Origin: an uncultured Clostridia bacterium
GTDB taxonomy: Bacteria > Bacillota > Clostridia > Christensenellales > Aristaeellaceae
NCBI GenBank assembly: GCA_937906775.1
Contig: CALCUD010000125.1
Span: 22,311 to 86,310, forward strand
Direction of reading: 5' to 3'
Length of the DNA stretch: 64,000 nucleotides
In this document: positions 34,830-43,134 of the stretch, piece by piece
How the letters are laid out: the number at the start of each line of letters is the position of its first letter
Numbering within the stretch: the first letter of the stretch is position 1
Notes under the pieces: model-generated
Seen by the model: the letters and a program-made list of their open reading frames with translations, nothing else
Databases searched by the model: none
What the model was told of the DNA's origin: nothing
Made by a program: the position numbers and the translations under genes

Positions 34830-37472
34830 ATGGGAAACGGAAAGCTGACGCTGGTGATCCGGACAACGGGAGAAGCGGCGGATAAAATCCGGATACCGGA
34901 GCAGACCGGGTGTCCCGATCCGGCAGACGCGATTCAGACGGTCTTTTGCGCGATGGATGAGGAAGCTCGCGAACGGCTGAAAGAAAAACAGGGTTCGGGC
35001 GCGACGGTGCTGGACTGTGCCGGGCTGACCCCGGAGGAAGCTGCCAACCGGGCGCTGGAGGAAGCGACCGGCGAATGGATCCTGTTTTCAAAACCGGAGG
35101 AACAGATTTCCGACAATCTGGTGAAGACCGTCCGGACGTGGACGGAGAAAATGCCCGGCGCTTACCCGGTGATCCTGCTTCCGACGATCCGGGACGCCAG
35201 CGGTATCCATGCCCGGATGAATACCCGCCGGGGATTCCGTAAATCCGGGATCTATGACCTCAATCAGATCGGGAATATCAGCATCCCGGTTTCCCTGACC
35301 GGCGCGCTGTACCGGACGGAAACGATCCGGGAAAAAGGCGTCCGCTTTGTCGCAAATATCAACAGCCGGTGCGCGAACGGCCGGTTCATGGCGGACATTC
35401 TGATCCCGGACGCCACCGTCCTGTATCTGGAGGAGTCGGAATACCATATCCCTTACGATCCGACGAGAAGGATCCGGAGGCAGGAAGCGGTCAAGCATGA
35501 ATCGGGAGAATCACTCCGGGCGGCCATTGAAGGACCGCTGGAAGCGGGCGGCGATTTCGCGCAGCAGTACGCGATGACGATGATGAGCCCGCATCTGCGC
35601 CGTTACGCGACCTGGACCGATATCCTGCCCGAGCCGGAGCACCTGGCGGATATCCGCGCGGCGGTGGATTCCGCGCTGGTAAAAATCAGCCATGAAGCCA
35701 TTCTGAACACCAAGGGAATGGAGCTGACGCAGCGCGCCTTCCTGCAGCGTGAAAAAATGCGCCTGCAGCCCGGGGAAACGCCGGCGTCGATCCTGTCCTC
35801 CGAACCGGACGGCGACAGCCGGCTGACGTTGGAATATACGCGCGGCTTTGACGGAAATATCTATCTGATCTGCCAGCGGCTTCTGGACGCGGAACGCTTC
35901 GAAAACGTGCATCCCTACATGACCGTGAACGGGGAGAAGCAATCCGTCCTGGAGGACGCGAAACCCCTGACCTTCAGCATGCTGGGCGAAACCGTATCCG
36001 GCAAGCTCGGCTTCAACGCCGTGATCCGCCCGCCGAAGGGCGCGAAGAAGCTGACCGTCACCCTCGGCTACGAAGAAGACGGAAAGGACGAGCCCGTCCG
36101 GGAGATCACCTGCGCGTACACCTCGGCGCTGCAGCCGGTCCGCTTCCAGTACGCGGCGTTCGGAGACTGGCTGCTCCGCTACCGGAACGGTGTGATCACC
36201 GGAAGAAGGAACACCGCGGCGCGCCGCTCCGCCTGGGAAGCGCGGTACCTGCTGATGATGCTCTGGTGGGCCCGGAATCCCGACGGACGGCAGGCCCTGA
36301 AATACCGGATCCATCATCTGAAAACCCGGAAGGAACGGGCAGCGCGCCCGATCTGGCTGATTAACGACCGGATCGGCAAGGCGGACGATAACGGCGAAGC
36401 GCTGTTCCACTATCTGCTCGAAAACCGGAAGGATCAGGTCCGGCCCATCTACGTGCTGGACAGTAAAAGCCCGGATTTTGAACGGCTGAAGGCCATCGGC
36501 GAAGTGATTGATCCCGCGACGCCGGAATTCCGGCAGATCTGCCTGGACGCCGAAGTAACGGCGGCCTCCCACGAAATTCACGAGATCATGAATCCTTTCG
36601 GCGAGAATACCGGACTCATCGCGGATATTCTGAACACCCGCACCGTCGCCTTTATCCGGCACGGCATCAGCAAGGACGACATGTCCGGATATTACAACCG
36701 CCACAGCGGGAAATTCAGCATGATCACCGCCGCCTCCCGCGGGGAAGCGGCCTCCCTGTCCGAGCCGAACTACGGTCTGCTGCCGGAGCAGATCCATCTG
36801 ATCGGCCTGGCCCGGTTCGACCTGCTTTACAACGCGCCGAAGAAAAAGATCGTGATCATGCCGACCTGGCGGAAGTATCTGGTTTCCAAGGGCGTCGAGG
36901 GCCGCAGCAGGCGCCTCGTGACCGGGGATACCGAGAACAGCATCTATTTCCGGACCTATACCGCTCTGCTGAATGACAAACGGCTGTTCGACACCGCGGA
37001 AAAACTGGGATATCAGATCATCTTTGTACAGCATCCCGCCATGAGAGCCGCGAATATCCGGCCGTTTGACGCGGATCCGCGCCTGGAGACCATCGAGCAG
37101 GCGGAGTGTTACCGGGATCTTTTCGCCGAGGCGGATCTGATGGTGACGGATTTCAGCTCCGTCGCCTTCGACTTCGCCTATCTGTACAAGCCGATGATCT
37201 ACTTCCAGCCGGACGCGGACGAGTTCTTCGGAATCCACTACAAGCCGGGATACTTTGAGTATCACCGGGACGGCCTGGGAGACGTGATCGAAGATCCGGC
37301 GGAACTGGCTGCGGAGCTGATCCGCTATATGGAGAACGGGTGCCAGCTGAAGGAGAAATACCGGGAGAAGATCGACGCCTTCTATCCCTTCCGGGATCAG
37401 AAGAACCGGGAACGGTTGGCGGACGCCATCAGCGAGTATTCCCGCAGGGCCCGTGCGGGAGCGAAGGAATAA
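34830..37472 (+). CDS. CDP-glycerol glycerophosphotransferase family protein (TagF/TagB-like)
   Basis: An 880-residue protein. The C-terminal 400 residues are a poly(alditol-phosphate) transferase domain: KKKIVIMPTWRKYL, QIIFVQHPAMRA (the HP motif), and LMVTDFSSVAFDFAYLYKPM, which binds the CDP-activated donor. The N-terminal 250 residues look like a degenerate GT-A domain (NRALEEATGEWILF), but the DxD position reads SKPEE, so it is probably inactive or binding only. The product is likely a glycerol- or ribitol-phosphate-containing wall polymer. The next two genes are the matching ABC exporter. The AAGGAG site overlaps the upstream stop. Confidence 0.85.
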   Translation: MGNGKLTLVIRTTGEAADKIRIPEQTGCPDPADAIQTVFCAMDEEARERLKEKQGSGATVLDCAGLTPEEAANRALEEATGEWILFSKPEEQISDNLVKTVRTWTEKMPGAYPVILLPTIRDASGIHARMNTRRGFRKSGIYDLNQIGNISIPVSLTGALYRTETIREKGVRFVANINSRCANGRFMADILIPDATVLYLEESEYHIPYDPTRRIRRQEAVKHESGESLRAAIEGPLEAGGDFAQQYAMTMMSPHLRRYATWTDILPEPEHLADIRAAVDSALVKISHEAILNTKGMELTQRAFLQREKMRLQPGETPASILSSEPDGDSRLTLEYTRGFDGNIYLICQRLLDAERFENVHPYMTVNGEKQSVLEDAKPLTFSMLGETVSGKLGFNAVIRPPKGAKKLTVTLGYEEDGKDEPVREITCAYTSALQPVRFQYAAFGDWLLRYRNGVITGRRNTAARRSAWEARYLLMMLWWARNPDGRQALKYRIHHLKTRKERAARPIWLINDRIGKADDNGEALFHYLLENRKDQVRPIYVLDSKSPDFERLKAIGEVIDPATPEFRQICLDAEVTAASHEIHEIMNPFGENTGLIADILNTRTVAFIRHGISKDDMSGYYNRHSGKFSMITAASRGEAASLSEPNYGLLPEQIHLIGLARFDLLYNAPKKKIVIMPTWRKYLVSKGVEGRSRRLVTGDTENSIYFRTYTALLNDKRLFDTAEKLGYQIIFVQHPAMRAANIRPFDADPRLETIEQAECYRDLFAEADLMVTDFSSVAFDFAYLYKPMIYFQPDADEFFGIHYKPGYFEYHRDGLGDVIEDPAELAAELIRYMENGCQLKEKYREKIDAFYPFRDQKNRERLADAISEYSRRARAGAKE

Positions 37473-37519
37473 GAAAATACGCGCCGAAGCAGACTTAACG
37501 GCGGGAAGGACAGCGATTC

Positions 37520-38323
37520 ATGCGGGAAGTATCCATCGTATTGAAAGAAGCGGGGAAGAATCTGAGCCGGATCTGGCGACTGGCCCGATATGAGAAAAAG
37601 GCTAAGATCAACGAGACCCGGCTGGGCCGGGTGTGGGACTTTCTGAGCCCCGCGCTCCAGATCTTCGTCTACTGGCTTGTGTTCGGGGTCGGCTTCAAAG
37701 CGAGAAGCGATCAGGACGGGTTTCCCTTCATCGTCTGGATGGTCACCGGGATGACCCCGTGGTTCTTTATGAGTTCCGTTCTGCTGAGCAGCTCGAACGC
37801 CATCTCCTCCAACAGTTCCATCATCGGGAACATGAACATCCCCCTGACGATCATTCCGGCCAAGGAGATCGCCATCCGGCTGATCGACCATCTGTGGATG
37901 TGCGTCGCGACGCTGATCGTGCTGATCTGCTTCAGGGTGCAGCCGCACTGGTATATGTTCCAGATCCTGTATTATTTCGCCGCGATGGTGATCTTTGTAT
38001 TTGCTTTCAGCCTGCTGAGCAGCTCCCTGGGCGTGCTTTTCGCCGACTGGGGCAAGATCATGGCGCCGATCGTCCGTCTGCTGTTCTATGTCAGCTATAC
38101 CATCTCCCCGCTGGACGGTCTGAAGGGGACCGCGCAGACGCTGCTGAAGCTGAATCCGCTCGCCTATATCACCATGGGATACCGCGATTCCATGCTGTTT
38201 CAGCGGGGATTCTGGGAAAAATCCTGGCAGACCCCCTATTTCTGGGCGGTCACTCTGATCATCCTGGTGATCGGCTGCCGGCTCCATGTCCGGACCAGAA
38301 GCAGCTATGCCGACTTGCTGTGA
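37520..38323 (+). CDS. Polysaccharide/teichoic acid ABC exporter permease (TagG-like)
   Basis: A 267-residue ABC-2 type membrane protein with six helices. It has KTRLGRVWD-like topology (NETRLGRVWDFLSPALQIFV), PFIVWMVTGMTPWFFMSSVL and the late IMAPIVRLLFYVSYTISPLD. It forms the channel of a polymer exporter with the ATPase 15 bp downstream. TagGH-type systems export undecaprenyl-linked teichoic acids. Confidence 0.9.
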   Translation: MREVSIVLKEAGKNLSRIWRLARYEKKAKINETRLGRVWDFLSPALQIFVYWLVFGVGFKARSDQDGFPFIVWMVTGMTPWFFMSSVLLSSSNAISSNSSIIGNMNIPLTIIPAKEIAIRLIDHLWMCVATLIVLICFRVQPHWYMFQILYYFAAMVIFVFAFSLLSSSLGVLFADWGKIMAPIVRLLFYVSYTISPLDGLKGTAQTLLKLNPLAYITMGYRDSMLFQRGFWEKSWQTPYFWAVTLIILVIGCRLHVRTRSSYADLL

Positions 38324-38338
38324 CAGGGGGACGAAAAG

Positions 38339-39151
38339 ATGACGGATAAAATCGTGATCCGGATCGAGGATCTGGTCAAGGAATTCCCCATGAAAAGCAA
38401 GGGATTCCGCGGCGGAAAGAAAACCTGGTTCCGCGCGCTGGACCATATCACAGCCAATTTCCCGGAAGGAAAGCGGATCGGGCTGATCGGCATGAACGGC
38501 TCCGGGAAAAGCACGCTGAGCAACATTATCGCCGGGATCTCCCAGCCGACTTCCGGCCGGGTGACGGTCAACGGCTCCGTCGGCATCCTGAATACCAAGA
38601 TCGGTATGAACGCGCATCTGACGGGGCGGGAGGCCATTCACTACAAATGCCTGCTGCTGGGCTTTACCGACCGGGAGATCGCCGCGATGGAAGATGACAT
38701 CATCGAATTTGCCGACATCGACCAGTTCATCGATCAGCCTGTACGGACCTATTCCAGCGGCATGAGGGCCCGCCTCGGCTTCGCCATCTCCTCCCAGGTA
38801 AAGACGGATATTCTGGTGGTCGACGAGGCGCTGGCGGTCGGGGACGACGGTTTCGCCTCCAAATGCAGGGATTGGATGCAGAGCTACTGCGAGGCGGGAA
38901 ACACGGTTCTGTTCGTCAGCCACAGCCTGTCCACTATGCGGAGCTTCTGTGACGAGATCCTGTGGCTCCACAAGGGAAAACAGATCGGATACGGACCGGC
39001 CGGCATGATGCTGGACGCTTATTCAAGCTATTCCAAGGCCCGCAAAAACATGACCAAAGCGGAAAAGAAGATGATTCCGACGCTGGAACAGTGGATACAG
39101 CCTTCCGCCGACCGGAATCCGGCCGGATCCCCTGCGGAAGTGAAACCATGA
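38339..39151 (+). CDS. Polysaccharide/teichoic acid ABC exporter ATPase (TagH-like)
   Basis: A 270-residue ABC ATPase of the TagH/Wzt group: Walker A GMNGSGKST (residues 51-59), signature YSSGMRARLGFA, Walker B DILVVDEALAVGD and the switch His in VLFVSHS. The first 30 residues match the polysaccharide-exporter type (IEDLVKEFPMKSKG). It has no large C-terminal glycan-binding domain, ending after a short basic tail. It pairs with the permease upstream. Confidence 0.92.
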   Translation: MTDKIVIRIEDLVKEFPMKSKGFRGGKKTWFRALDHITANFPEGKRIGLIGMNGSGKSTLSNIIAGISQPTSGRVTVNGSVGILNTKIGMNAHLTGREAIHYKCLLLGFTDREIAAMEDDIIEFADIDQFIDQPVRTYSSGMRARLGFAISSQVKTDILVVDEALAVGDDGFASKCRDWMQSYCEAGNTVLFVSHSLSTMRSFCDEILWLHKGKQIGYGPAGMMLDAYSSYSKARKNMTKAEKKMIPTLEQWIQPSADRNPAGSPAEVKP

Positions 39152-39176
39152 CCGGACGTAATGACACGGAGGAAGC

Positions 39177-39983
39177 ATGGCAACAGTCAGCGTAGTCATT
39201 CCGACCCTGAACCGCCGGGAACTGCTCCGGCGGGCGGTCGGCAGCGCGCTCGCGCAGACCGGCGTTGAGGTCGAGATCCTGATCGCCGATGACGGCTCCA
39301 CGGACGGGACGAGGGAAGAATGGACCGCCTCCGGGGACGGAAGGATCCGGCTTCTTCCGCTGGAACACGGAGGCGCCTGCCGGGCCCGCAACCGCGGCGT
39401 CGCGGCGGCGACAGGCGAATATATCGCGTTTCTCGACAGCGATGACACCTGGGTGCCGGACAAACTGGCAAAGCAGATCCGGTTTCTGGAGGACACGGGC
39501 GCGGACGCCGTTTTCAGCGCGTTCCGCCATTGGGACAACGGAGTCTGCACCGTTCGCCCCGGGGAGGAGATCCTGCCCGGAAGGATCCGGAAGGAGCAGC
39601 TGCTCCTGTATAATTTCGTCAGCACGCAGACCGTGCTGGGGCGGAGTGAATGCCTGCGTGAAGTTCCCTTCGATGAAAGGTTTCCGCGCATGCAGGACTG
39701 GGAGTTTGCCCTGCGCCTGACGGAGCGGTTCCATGTCGAATACAGCCATGAGCCTCTCGCGGACGTTTATCTCCAGGGGGACAGCCTTTCCCGGAATCCC
39801 GGCGCCGCGCTTGAGGCGGTGCGGATGATCGCCGAGGAATTCCGGGATGATTACGCGGGATCCTTCGCCGCCACCCGCAAGATGGCCGGAGCCATGAACC
39901 TTTACGCCCGGCAGTCGGGTCAGCGCGCCTGGGGAGACATGGCGAAGCTGACCGCGCGGTTTTTGCTTCACAAACGGAAATGA
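39177..39983 (+). CDS. Glycosyltransferase family 2
   Basis: A 268-residue GT2 enzyme: VSVVIPTLNRRELLRRAVGS, IADDGSTDGTREEW, ARNRGVAAATGEYIAFLDSD with the DxD motif, then a W-x-x-AL acceptor region MQDWEFALRLT. It is the last gene of the wall-polymer set, 25 bp after the exporter ATPase, and its stop overlaps the terminator stem. Confidence 0.87.
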   Translation: MATVSVVIPTLNRRELLRRAVGSALAQTGVEVEILIADDGSTDGTREEWTASGDGRIRLLPLEHGGACRARNRGVAAATGEYIAFLDSDDTWVPDKLAKQIRFLEDTGADAVFSAFRHWDNGVCTVRPGEEILPGRIRKEQLLLYNFVSTQTVLGRSECLREVPFDERFPRMQDWEFALRLTERFHVEYSHEPLADVYLQGDSLSRNPGAALEAVRMIAEEFRDDYAGSFAATRKMAGAMNLYARQSGQRAWGDMAKLTARFLLHKRK

Positions 39984-40014
39984 ACCGGATGGATACGCGT
40001 CCATCCGGTTTTTT
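39983..40014 (+). terminator. Terminator of wall-polymer locus
   Basis: An 11-bp stem (39983-39993 with 40000-40010) and 6-nt loop followed by T residues. Confidence 0.88.
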
Positions 40015-40059
40015 ACCGGCTAAATGTTACAAAATATATACAAATCAGTGAAAAAAGTG

Positions 40060-40088
40060 TTGCATCTGTAGCCCCTTTGCGGTATGAT
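40060..40088 (+). promoter_or_regulatory. Promoter of double-glycine SH3 gene
   Basis: TTGCAT at 40060 and TATGAT at 40083 with a 17-bp spacer, about 45 bp before the GTG start. Confidence 0.7.
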
Positions 40089-40132
40089 TCGTATGACAAT
40101 ACGGAAACGGAAATGGAAGGGAGGAATTCACT

Positions 40133-40405
40133 GTGACAGATCAGAAAATTGTTGAACTGAACGATACGGAGATGGACGAAGTCATCGGCGGAGCAACGGT
40201 CAAGTCCTCCGGCGGAAAGATCAAGATCACCAGCACCAACGGCGTGAACATCCGCAAGGAGCCCGGCGGGGAGATCATCGGCTGCGCCAAGTGGGGAAAA
40301 ACCTACGATGTTCTGGGCAAGAGCGGCCATTATGTCAAGATCAGGTTCGGCACCAAGAGCGGTTATGTCTACAACGGCGGCGCCGGATACTTCATCTTCC
40401 TCTGA
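40133..40405 (+). CDS. Small protein: double-glycine leader plus SH3 domain
   Basis: A 90-residue protein with a bacteriocin-type leader: the end VELNDTEMDEVIGGA has Gly-Gly at 19-20, hydrophobic residues at -4, -7 and -12 and Glu at -8, as in leaders cut by C39-peptidase ABC exporters. The 70-residue remainder is a bacterial SH3 domain (GVNIRKEPGGEIIG, YDVLGKSGHYVKIRFG, KSGYVYNG), normally a cell-wall binder. I infer export by a peptidase-containing ABC transporter and attachment to the wall; no such transporter lies in the window. The start is GTG after GGGAGG. The neighbour at 40503 has the same leader type with a different domain. Confidence 0.8.
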   Translation: MTDQKIVELNDTEMDEVIGGATVKSSGGKIKITSTNGVNIRKEPGGEIIGCAKWGKTYDVLGKSGHYVKIRFGTKSGYVYNGGAGYFIFL

Positions 40406-40414
40406 TCAGGATCC

Positions 40415-40436
40415 GATCCTGTTCCGGAACAGGATC
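40415..40436 (+). repeat. Perfect 22-bp palindrome between the two leader-peptide genes
   Basis: GATCCTGTTCC (40415) is followed at once by its exact complement (40426). It lies 10 bp after the SH3-peptide stop. It has no T-run, so it is more likely an operator or mRNA-end hairpin than a full terminator. Confidence 0.6.
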
Positions 40437-40502
40437 CCTGTGAGAACAATACGGTTTATATTATCTGGCACGAAGATTGCCGAATGAAGGGAGAAGATTA
40501 TT

Positions 40503-40775
40503 ATGGATGAGAAAATGGTTAATCTGCAGGACGAAGAACTGAACGACGTGGTCGGCGGAGCAGGCGGATGCTGGGTGGACAACGTGAACGGCAAGCCGGG
40601 TTTCAAGGCGGACAAGGGATATCAGTGGTACCATGTGACCGCGACCGACACCCTGAGCGGCATTGCCGGCAAGTTCGGCGTCACCGTCAAGGAAATCCAG
40701 AAAAAGAACGATAATATTCTGCACGGATCCACCGTGATCGGCCCTCATTTCTGGCTGCAAATCCCGATAAAGTAA
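40503..40775 (+). CDS. Small protein: double-glycine leader plus LysM domain
   Basis: A 90-residue protein with a second double-glycine leader: NLQDEELNDVVGGA has Gly-Gly at 18-19, Glu at -8 and hydrophobic residues at -4, -7 and -12. The 71-residue remainder is a LysM peptidoglycan-binding domain (YHVTATDTLSGIAGKFGVTV, KEIQKKNDNI, VIGPHFWLQIP). The domain differs from the neighbour's SH3 but the leader logic is the same, so both are probably exported together and bind the wall. Whether they are toxins, signals or wall modifiers is unknown. GGGAGA precedes the ATG. Confidence 0.8.
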   Translation: MDEKMVNLQDEELNDVVGGAGGCWVDNVNGKPGFKADKGYQWYHVTATDTLSGIAGKFGVTVKEIQKKNDNILHGSTVIGPHFWLQIPIK

Positions 40776-40795
40776 TCCGATAACGTACAATAAGG

Positions 40796-40825
40796 CCGGT
40801 TCCCGCCGCGGGATCCGGTTTTTTT
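40796..40825 (+). terminator. Terminator of LysM peptide gene
   Basis: A 10-bp stem with one mismatch (40796-40805 with 40809-40818), 3-nt loop and a seven-T run. Confidence 0.85.
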
Positions 40826-40869
40826 GTATACGCGAAACCGGGAGCGGGACGGCCGGAAGCCGGAAAAGA

Positions 40870-40898
40870 TTGAATTGGGCGGACGGATTTGCTATACT
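40870..40898 (+). promoter_or_regulatory. Promoter of DUF1796 gene
   Basis: TTGAAT at 40870 and TATACT at 40893, spacer 17 bp. Confidence 0.7.
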
Positions 40899-40944
40899 GA
40901 CATCATACCGGCCGGAAAACGGTCGCGGGGGAGAGGGGTTTGCA

Positions 40945-41829
40945 ATGTCCGTTAAGGTGATGGAATACAAGGAATGCAAATATATCGTCAGCCTGGGATA
41001 CAACTGCGAGGTGTCCTTCCGGATCACCGACTTCCTCGGCCGGCAGTGCGACAGCTTTCCGCTGTCCTGGGCTGCAATCCAGGATCAGGACAAGCTGCCG
41101 GAAATTCTGGAAACCATCGTTTCCGGCGAGATGATCAGCGGACCCTACAATGCCAATGAAAACGGGATGCTCCGCTTTACCGATCACGGCTACATGCTGC
41201 ACACCAAGGCCAAAGATAAAAACGCGCTGCTGCTGCCGGACGGGACGACCAATTACGACGCCGCAGAGAAGGAAATCCCGGAGATGAAGGGCCGCTTCGG
41301 TCACATGCAGGAAAAATTCCGCGAAATGCTGACTGCCGACGATCGGAAACTGTTCGTCCTGAAGCTCAAGGCCGGGGAACCGGAGGAGATCTGCAGGCTG
41401 GTCGGGGACGTATGGGAATTTTTCAACACGCATACGACCAATTTCTTCCTGCTGGCGGTCACCTCCCGGAAAAACTGGCACGAGGAATACGCGACCTTCG
41501 GCCGGGGGAAATCACTGGCGATCGATATGATCACCGGTTACGCGGACAAGAGCCTGCCGCTGGTAGGCGGCGAGCATCAGGAATGGCGTGCGCTGCTGAG
41601 CTACTACGCCAGCCCGCTGGGAGGAGATCATCTGTGCCGGGACGGCCGGCTGAACTGCGCCGGGGCTTTCCTGGCCAACGGGGCGAGCGCCTTCGAAAGG
41701 CTGGCCAACGATACGCTGCAGCTCCGGAAGGAGCTGGAACAGTGCAAGCTCATCCTGGATCACAGCTATCTGCTGCGGTTTGAGATCAAATTCAAGAATC
41801 TGATTAAAAAGATCCTTGGAAAGCACTGA
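40945..41829 (+). CDS. DUF1796 putative papain-like cysteine peptidase
   Basis: A 294-residue protein of the DUF1796 group, which is predicted to have a papain-like fold. The N-terminal YIVSLGYNCEVSFRITDFLG carries the candidate active-site Cys, followed by SFPLSWAAIQDQDKLPEIL. There is no signal peptide; a mildly basic C-terminal helix ends the chain. ATG 40945 is chosen because it follows GAGAGGGG and the promoter -10 box lies inside the longer frame. It sits just after two double-glycine leader proteins, so a processing role is imaginable, but the family is more often found near glycosyltransferases and its activity is not established. Confidence 0.72.
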   Translation: MSVKVMEYKECKYIVSLGYNCEVSFRITDFLGRQCDSFPLSWAAIQDQDKLPEILETIVSGEMISGPYNANENGMLRFTDHGYMLHTKAKDKNALLLPDGTTNYDAAEKEIPEMKGRFGHMQEKFREMLTADDRKLFVLKLKAGEPEEICRLVGDVWEFFNTHTTNFFLLAVTSRKNWHEEYATFGRGKSLAIDMITGYADKSLPLVGGEHQEWRALLSYYASPLGGDHLCRDGRLNCAGAFLANGASAFERLANDTLQLRKELEQCKLILDHSYLLRFEIKFKNLIKKILGKH

Positions 41830-41845
41830 GACGCAATGAATAGCA

Positions 41846-41878
41846 AAGGATTTCCGGACAGTCGGTCCGGAAATCCTT
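41846..41878. terminator. Bidirectional terminator between convergent genes
   Basis: A 14-bp perfect stem (41846-41859 with 41865-41878) with 5-nt loop between the DUF1796 gene and the oppositely oriented transporter gene. Confidence 0.85.
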
Positions 41879-41899
41879 CTTTATTATTCATCTGCCGGT

Positions 41900-42868
41900 T
41901 TACTGCTCCGAGATCCCCTCCGAGACGCCAAGCAGCACGATCCCGACCACCACCGCGACGATGCACGCCGCGCGGGACCGGTCCAGCTTTTCCTTCAGGA
42001 ATATACGGGAGAGCAGGACGGAAACGATGCAGTAGGAAGCCACCATCGGGGCGGAAAGCACCGGATTCCGCGCCATCGCGTAAACATAGAACACCTGACC
42101 GAATTCCTCGCAGCAGGCCGCGATCCCTTTGGTCTTCAGCTCTTTTTTCGTAAAGGGATTGTATGGCTTTTTCTCTTTGATCCAGAGGAAGATCCACAGA
42201 ATGACCGCCACCAGCAGGAAGGTGAGGCCGTAAAGGATGATGACATCGATCTCGCCGAGACCGAGGCCGGTCTCCTCATCCAGGATGATCCCGTCGGCCG
42301 CGGTGCCGAGCGTATCGAAGAGGCAGTAGAGCAGGGGGAAGAGCAGCGCCAGGGCGCCGAAACGGTACTTCTTTTCCTCCGGCGCGAGGGAGCTCTCCTG
42401 CCGGGAGAGACGCTGCTCGGCGATCGCCAGGGCGATCATGCCCGCCACGATCAGCAGGGTTCCGGCAATATCCAGAGGGGAGAACTCCTCCGACAGGGAG
42501 GCGATCCGCCCCGCGGACAGGAACCAGATCAGCATGAACACCATGCTCAGCGCGCCGGAGGCGTTCTGGACCGGGGAAACGACGGAAAGCTCCAGATACC
42601 GGAGACCGGCGTAGCCGATGACCATGGAAAGGATATAGCACAGGGAGGCGGGGGCGTATTTCACCGCGCCGGACAGCAGAGCCGGAAAACTCATCGGCGT
42701 TTCGGCCAGGGGCAGCAGCGCGAAGGCGCAGACCCCCATCACCAGACCGACCCATATGGCAATCCGCAGGTGGGAGTAACGGTCGCCGTCATCGGAACTC
42801 TTTTTATAGAAAAGATCGGCCAGCCCCCAACCGAGAACGCAGATCAGCGCGAACAGGAACCAGGACAT
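41900..42868 (-). CDS. EamA/DMT-family transporter
   Basis: A 322-residue protein with ten hydrophobic helices in two EamA repeats, the drug/metabolite transporter fold. The second repeat ends with VLLSRIFLKEKLDRSRAACI and VVVGIVLLGVSE, typical of the family. The substrate is unknown. The start at 42868 follows GGAAAGGAGG; a 72-codon upstream extension is open but has no ribosome site and is not hydrophobic in the family pattern. It is transcribed alone from its own promoter. Confidence 0.85.
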   Translation of the reverse strand: MSWFLFALICVLGWGLADLFYKKSSDDGDRYSHLRIAIWVGLVMGVCAFALLPLAETPMSFPALLSGAVKYAPASLCYILSMVIGYAGLRYLELSVVSPVQNASGALSMVFMLIWFLSAGRIASLSEEFSPLDIAGTLLIVAGMIALAIAEQRLSRQESSLAPEEKKYRFGALALLFPLLYCLFDTLGTAADGIILDEETGLGLGEIDVIILYGLTFLLVAVILWIFLWIKEKKPYNPFTKKELKTKGIAACCEEFGQVFYVYAMARNPVLSAPMVASYCIVSVLLSRIFLKEKLDRSRAACIVAVVVGIVLLGVSEGISEQ

Positions 42869-42922
42869 CCGGGCTTCCTCCTTTCCGGGAAAGCGAAAAT
42901 TCCATCCGGTAGCATCCCCGCA

Positions 42923-42951
42923 AGTATAAGGGGAACATCCCGGGAATGCAA
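42923..42951 (-). promoter_or_regulatory. Promoter of EamA transporter gene
   Basis: On the minus strand, TTGCAT (complement of 42946-42951) and TATACT (complement of 42923-42928) with a 17-bp spacer. Confidence 0.7.
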
Positions 42952-43040
42952 GAATATTGTGACGGCGGAACAGGAAAAAAACTATATCTTGTGGAAGGAA
43001 AACGGAAAGAAAAAAGGATCGAAAAAAGTTGCTGTTCCCC

Positions 43041-43069
43041 TTGCAAATCAAAGGGGCTTCTGATATAAT
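43041..43069 (+). promoter_or_regulatory. Promoter of rpsF-ssb-rpsR operon
   Basis: TTGCAA at 43041 and TATAAT at 43064, spacer 17 bp; a strong housekeeping promoter. Confidence 0.85.
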
Positions 43070-43074
43070 CCTCA

Positions 43075-43134
43075 ACTGGCACATCCTTGCGCCGCGGGAT
43101 TCGCGGCGCCATAAGTCCGTGAGGAGGTGAAAGA
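43075..43134 (+). promoter_or_regulatory. Ribosomal S6/S18 leader candidate
   Basis: The 60-nt leader of rpsF has a perfect 8-bp GC hairpin (43089-43096 with 43102-43109) followed by a CCG at 43117 and the AGGAGG ribosome site. Known S6:S18 autoregulatory leaders combine a hairpin with a CCG element near the start site. The match is by feature, not by alignment. Confidence 0.45.

Noticed and set aside
37520..39151. TagGH-like exporter as the exporter of the double-glycine peptides
   Set aside because: The ATPase has no C39 peptidase domain and the permease is of the ABC-2 polymer type; a terminator and new promoter separate it from the peptide genes.
42869..43084. N-terminal 72-codon extension of the EamA transporter
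   Set aside because: It has no ribosome site, covers the gene's own promoter and overlaps the rpsF promoter.
43069..43125. Long-range pairing of TCCTCA (43069) with TGAGGA (43120) hiding the rpsF ribosome site
   Set aside because: The left arm overlaps the -10 region and lies before the expected transcription start, so it would not be in the RNA.
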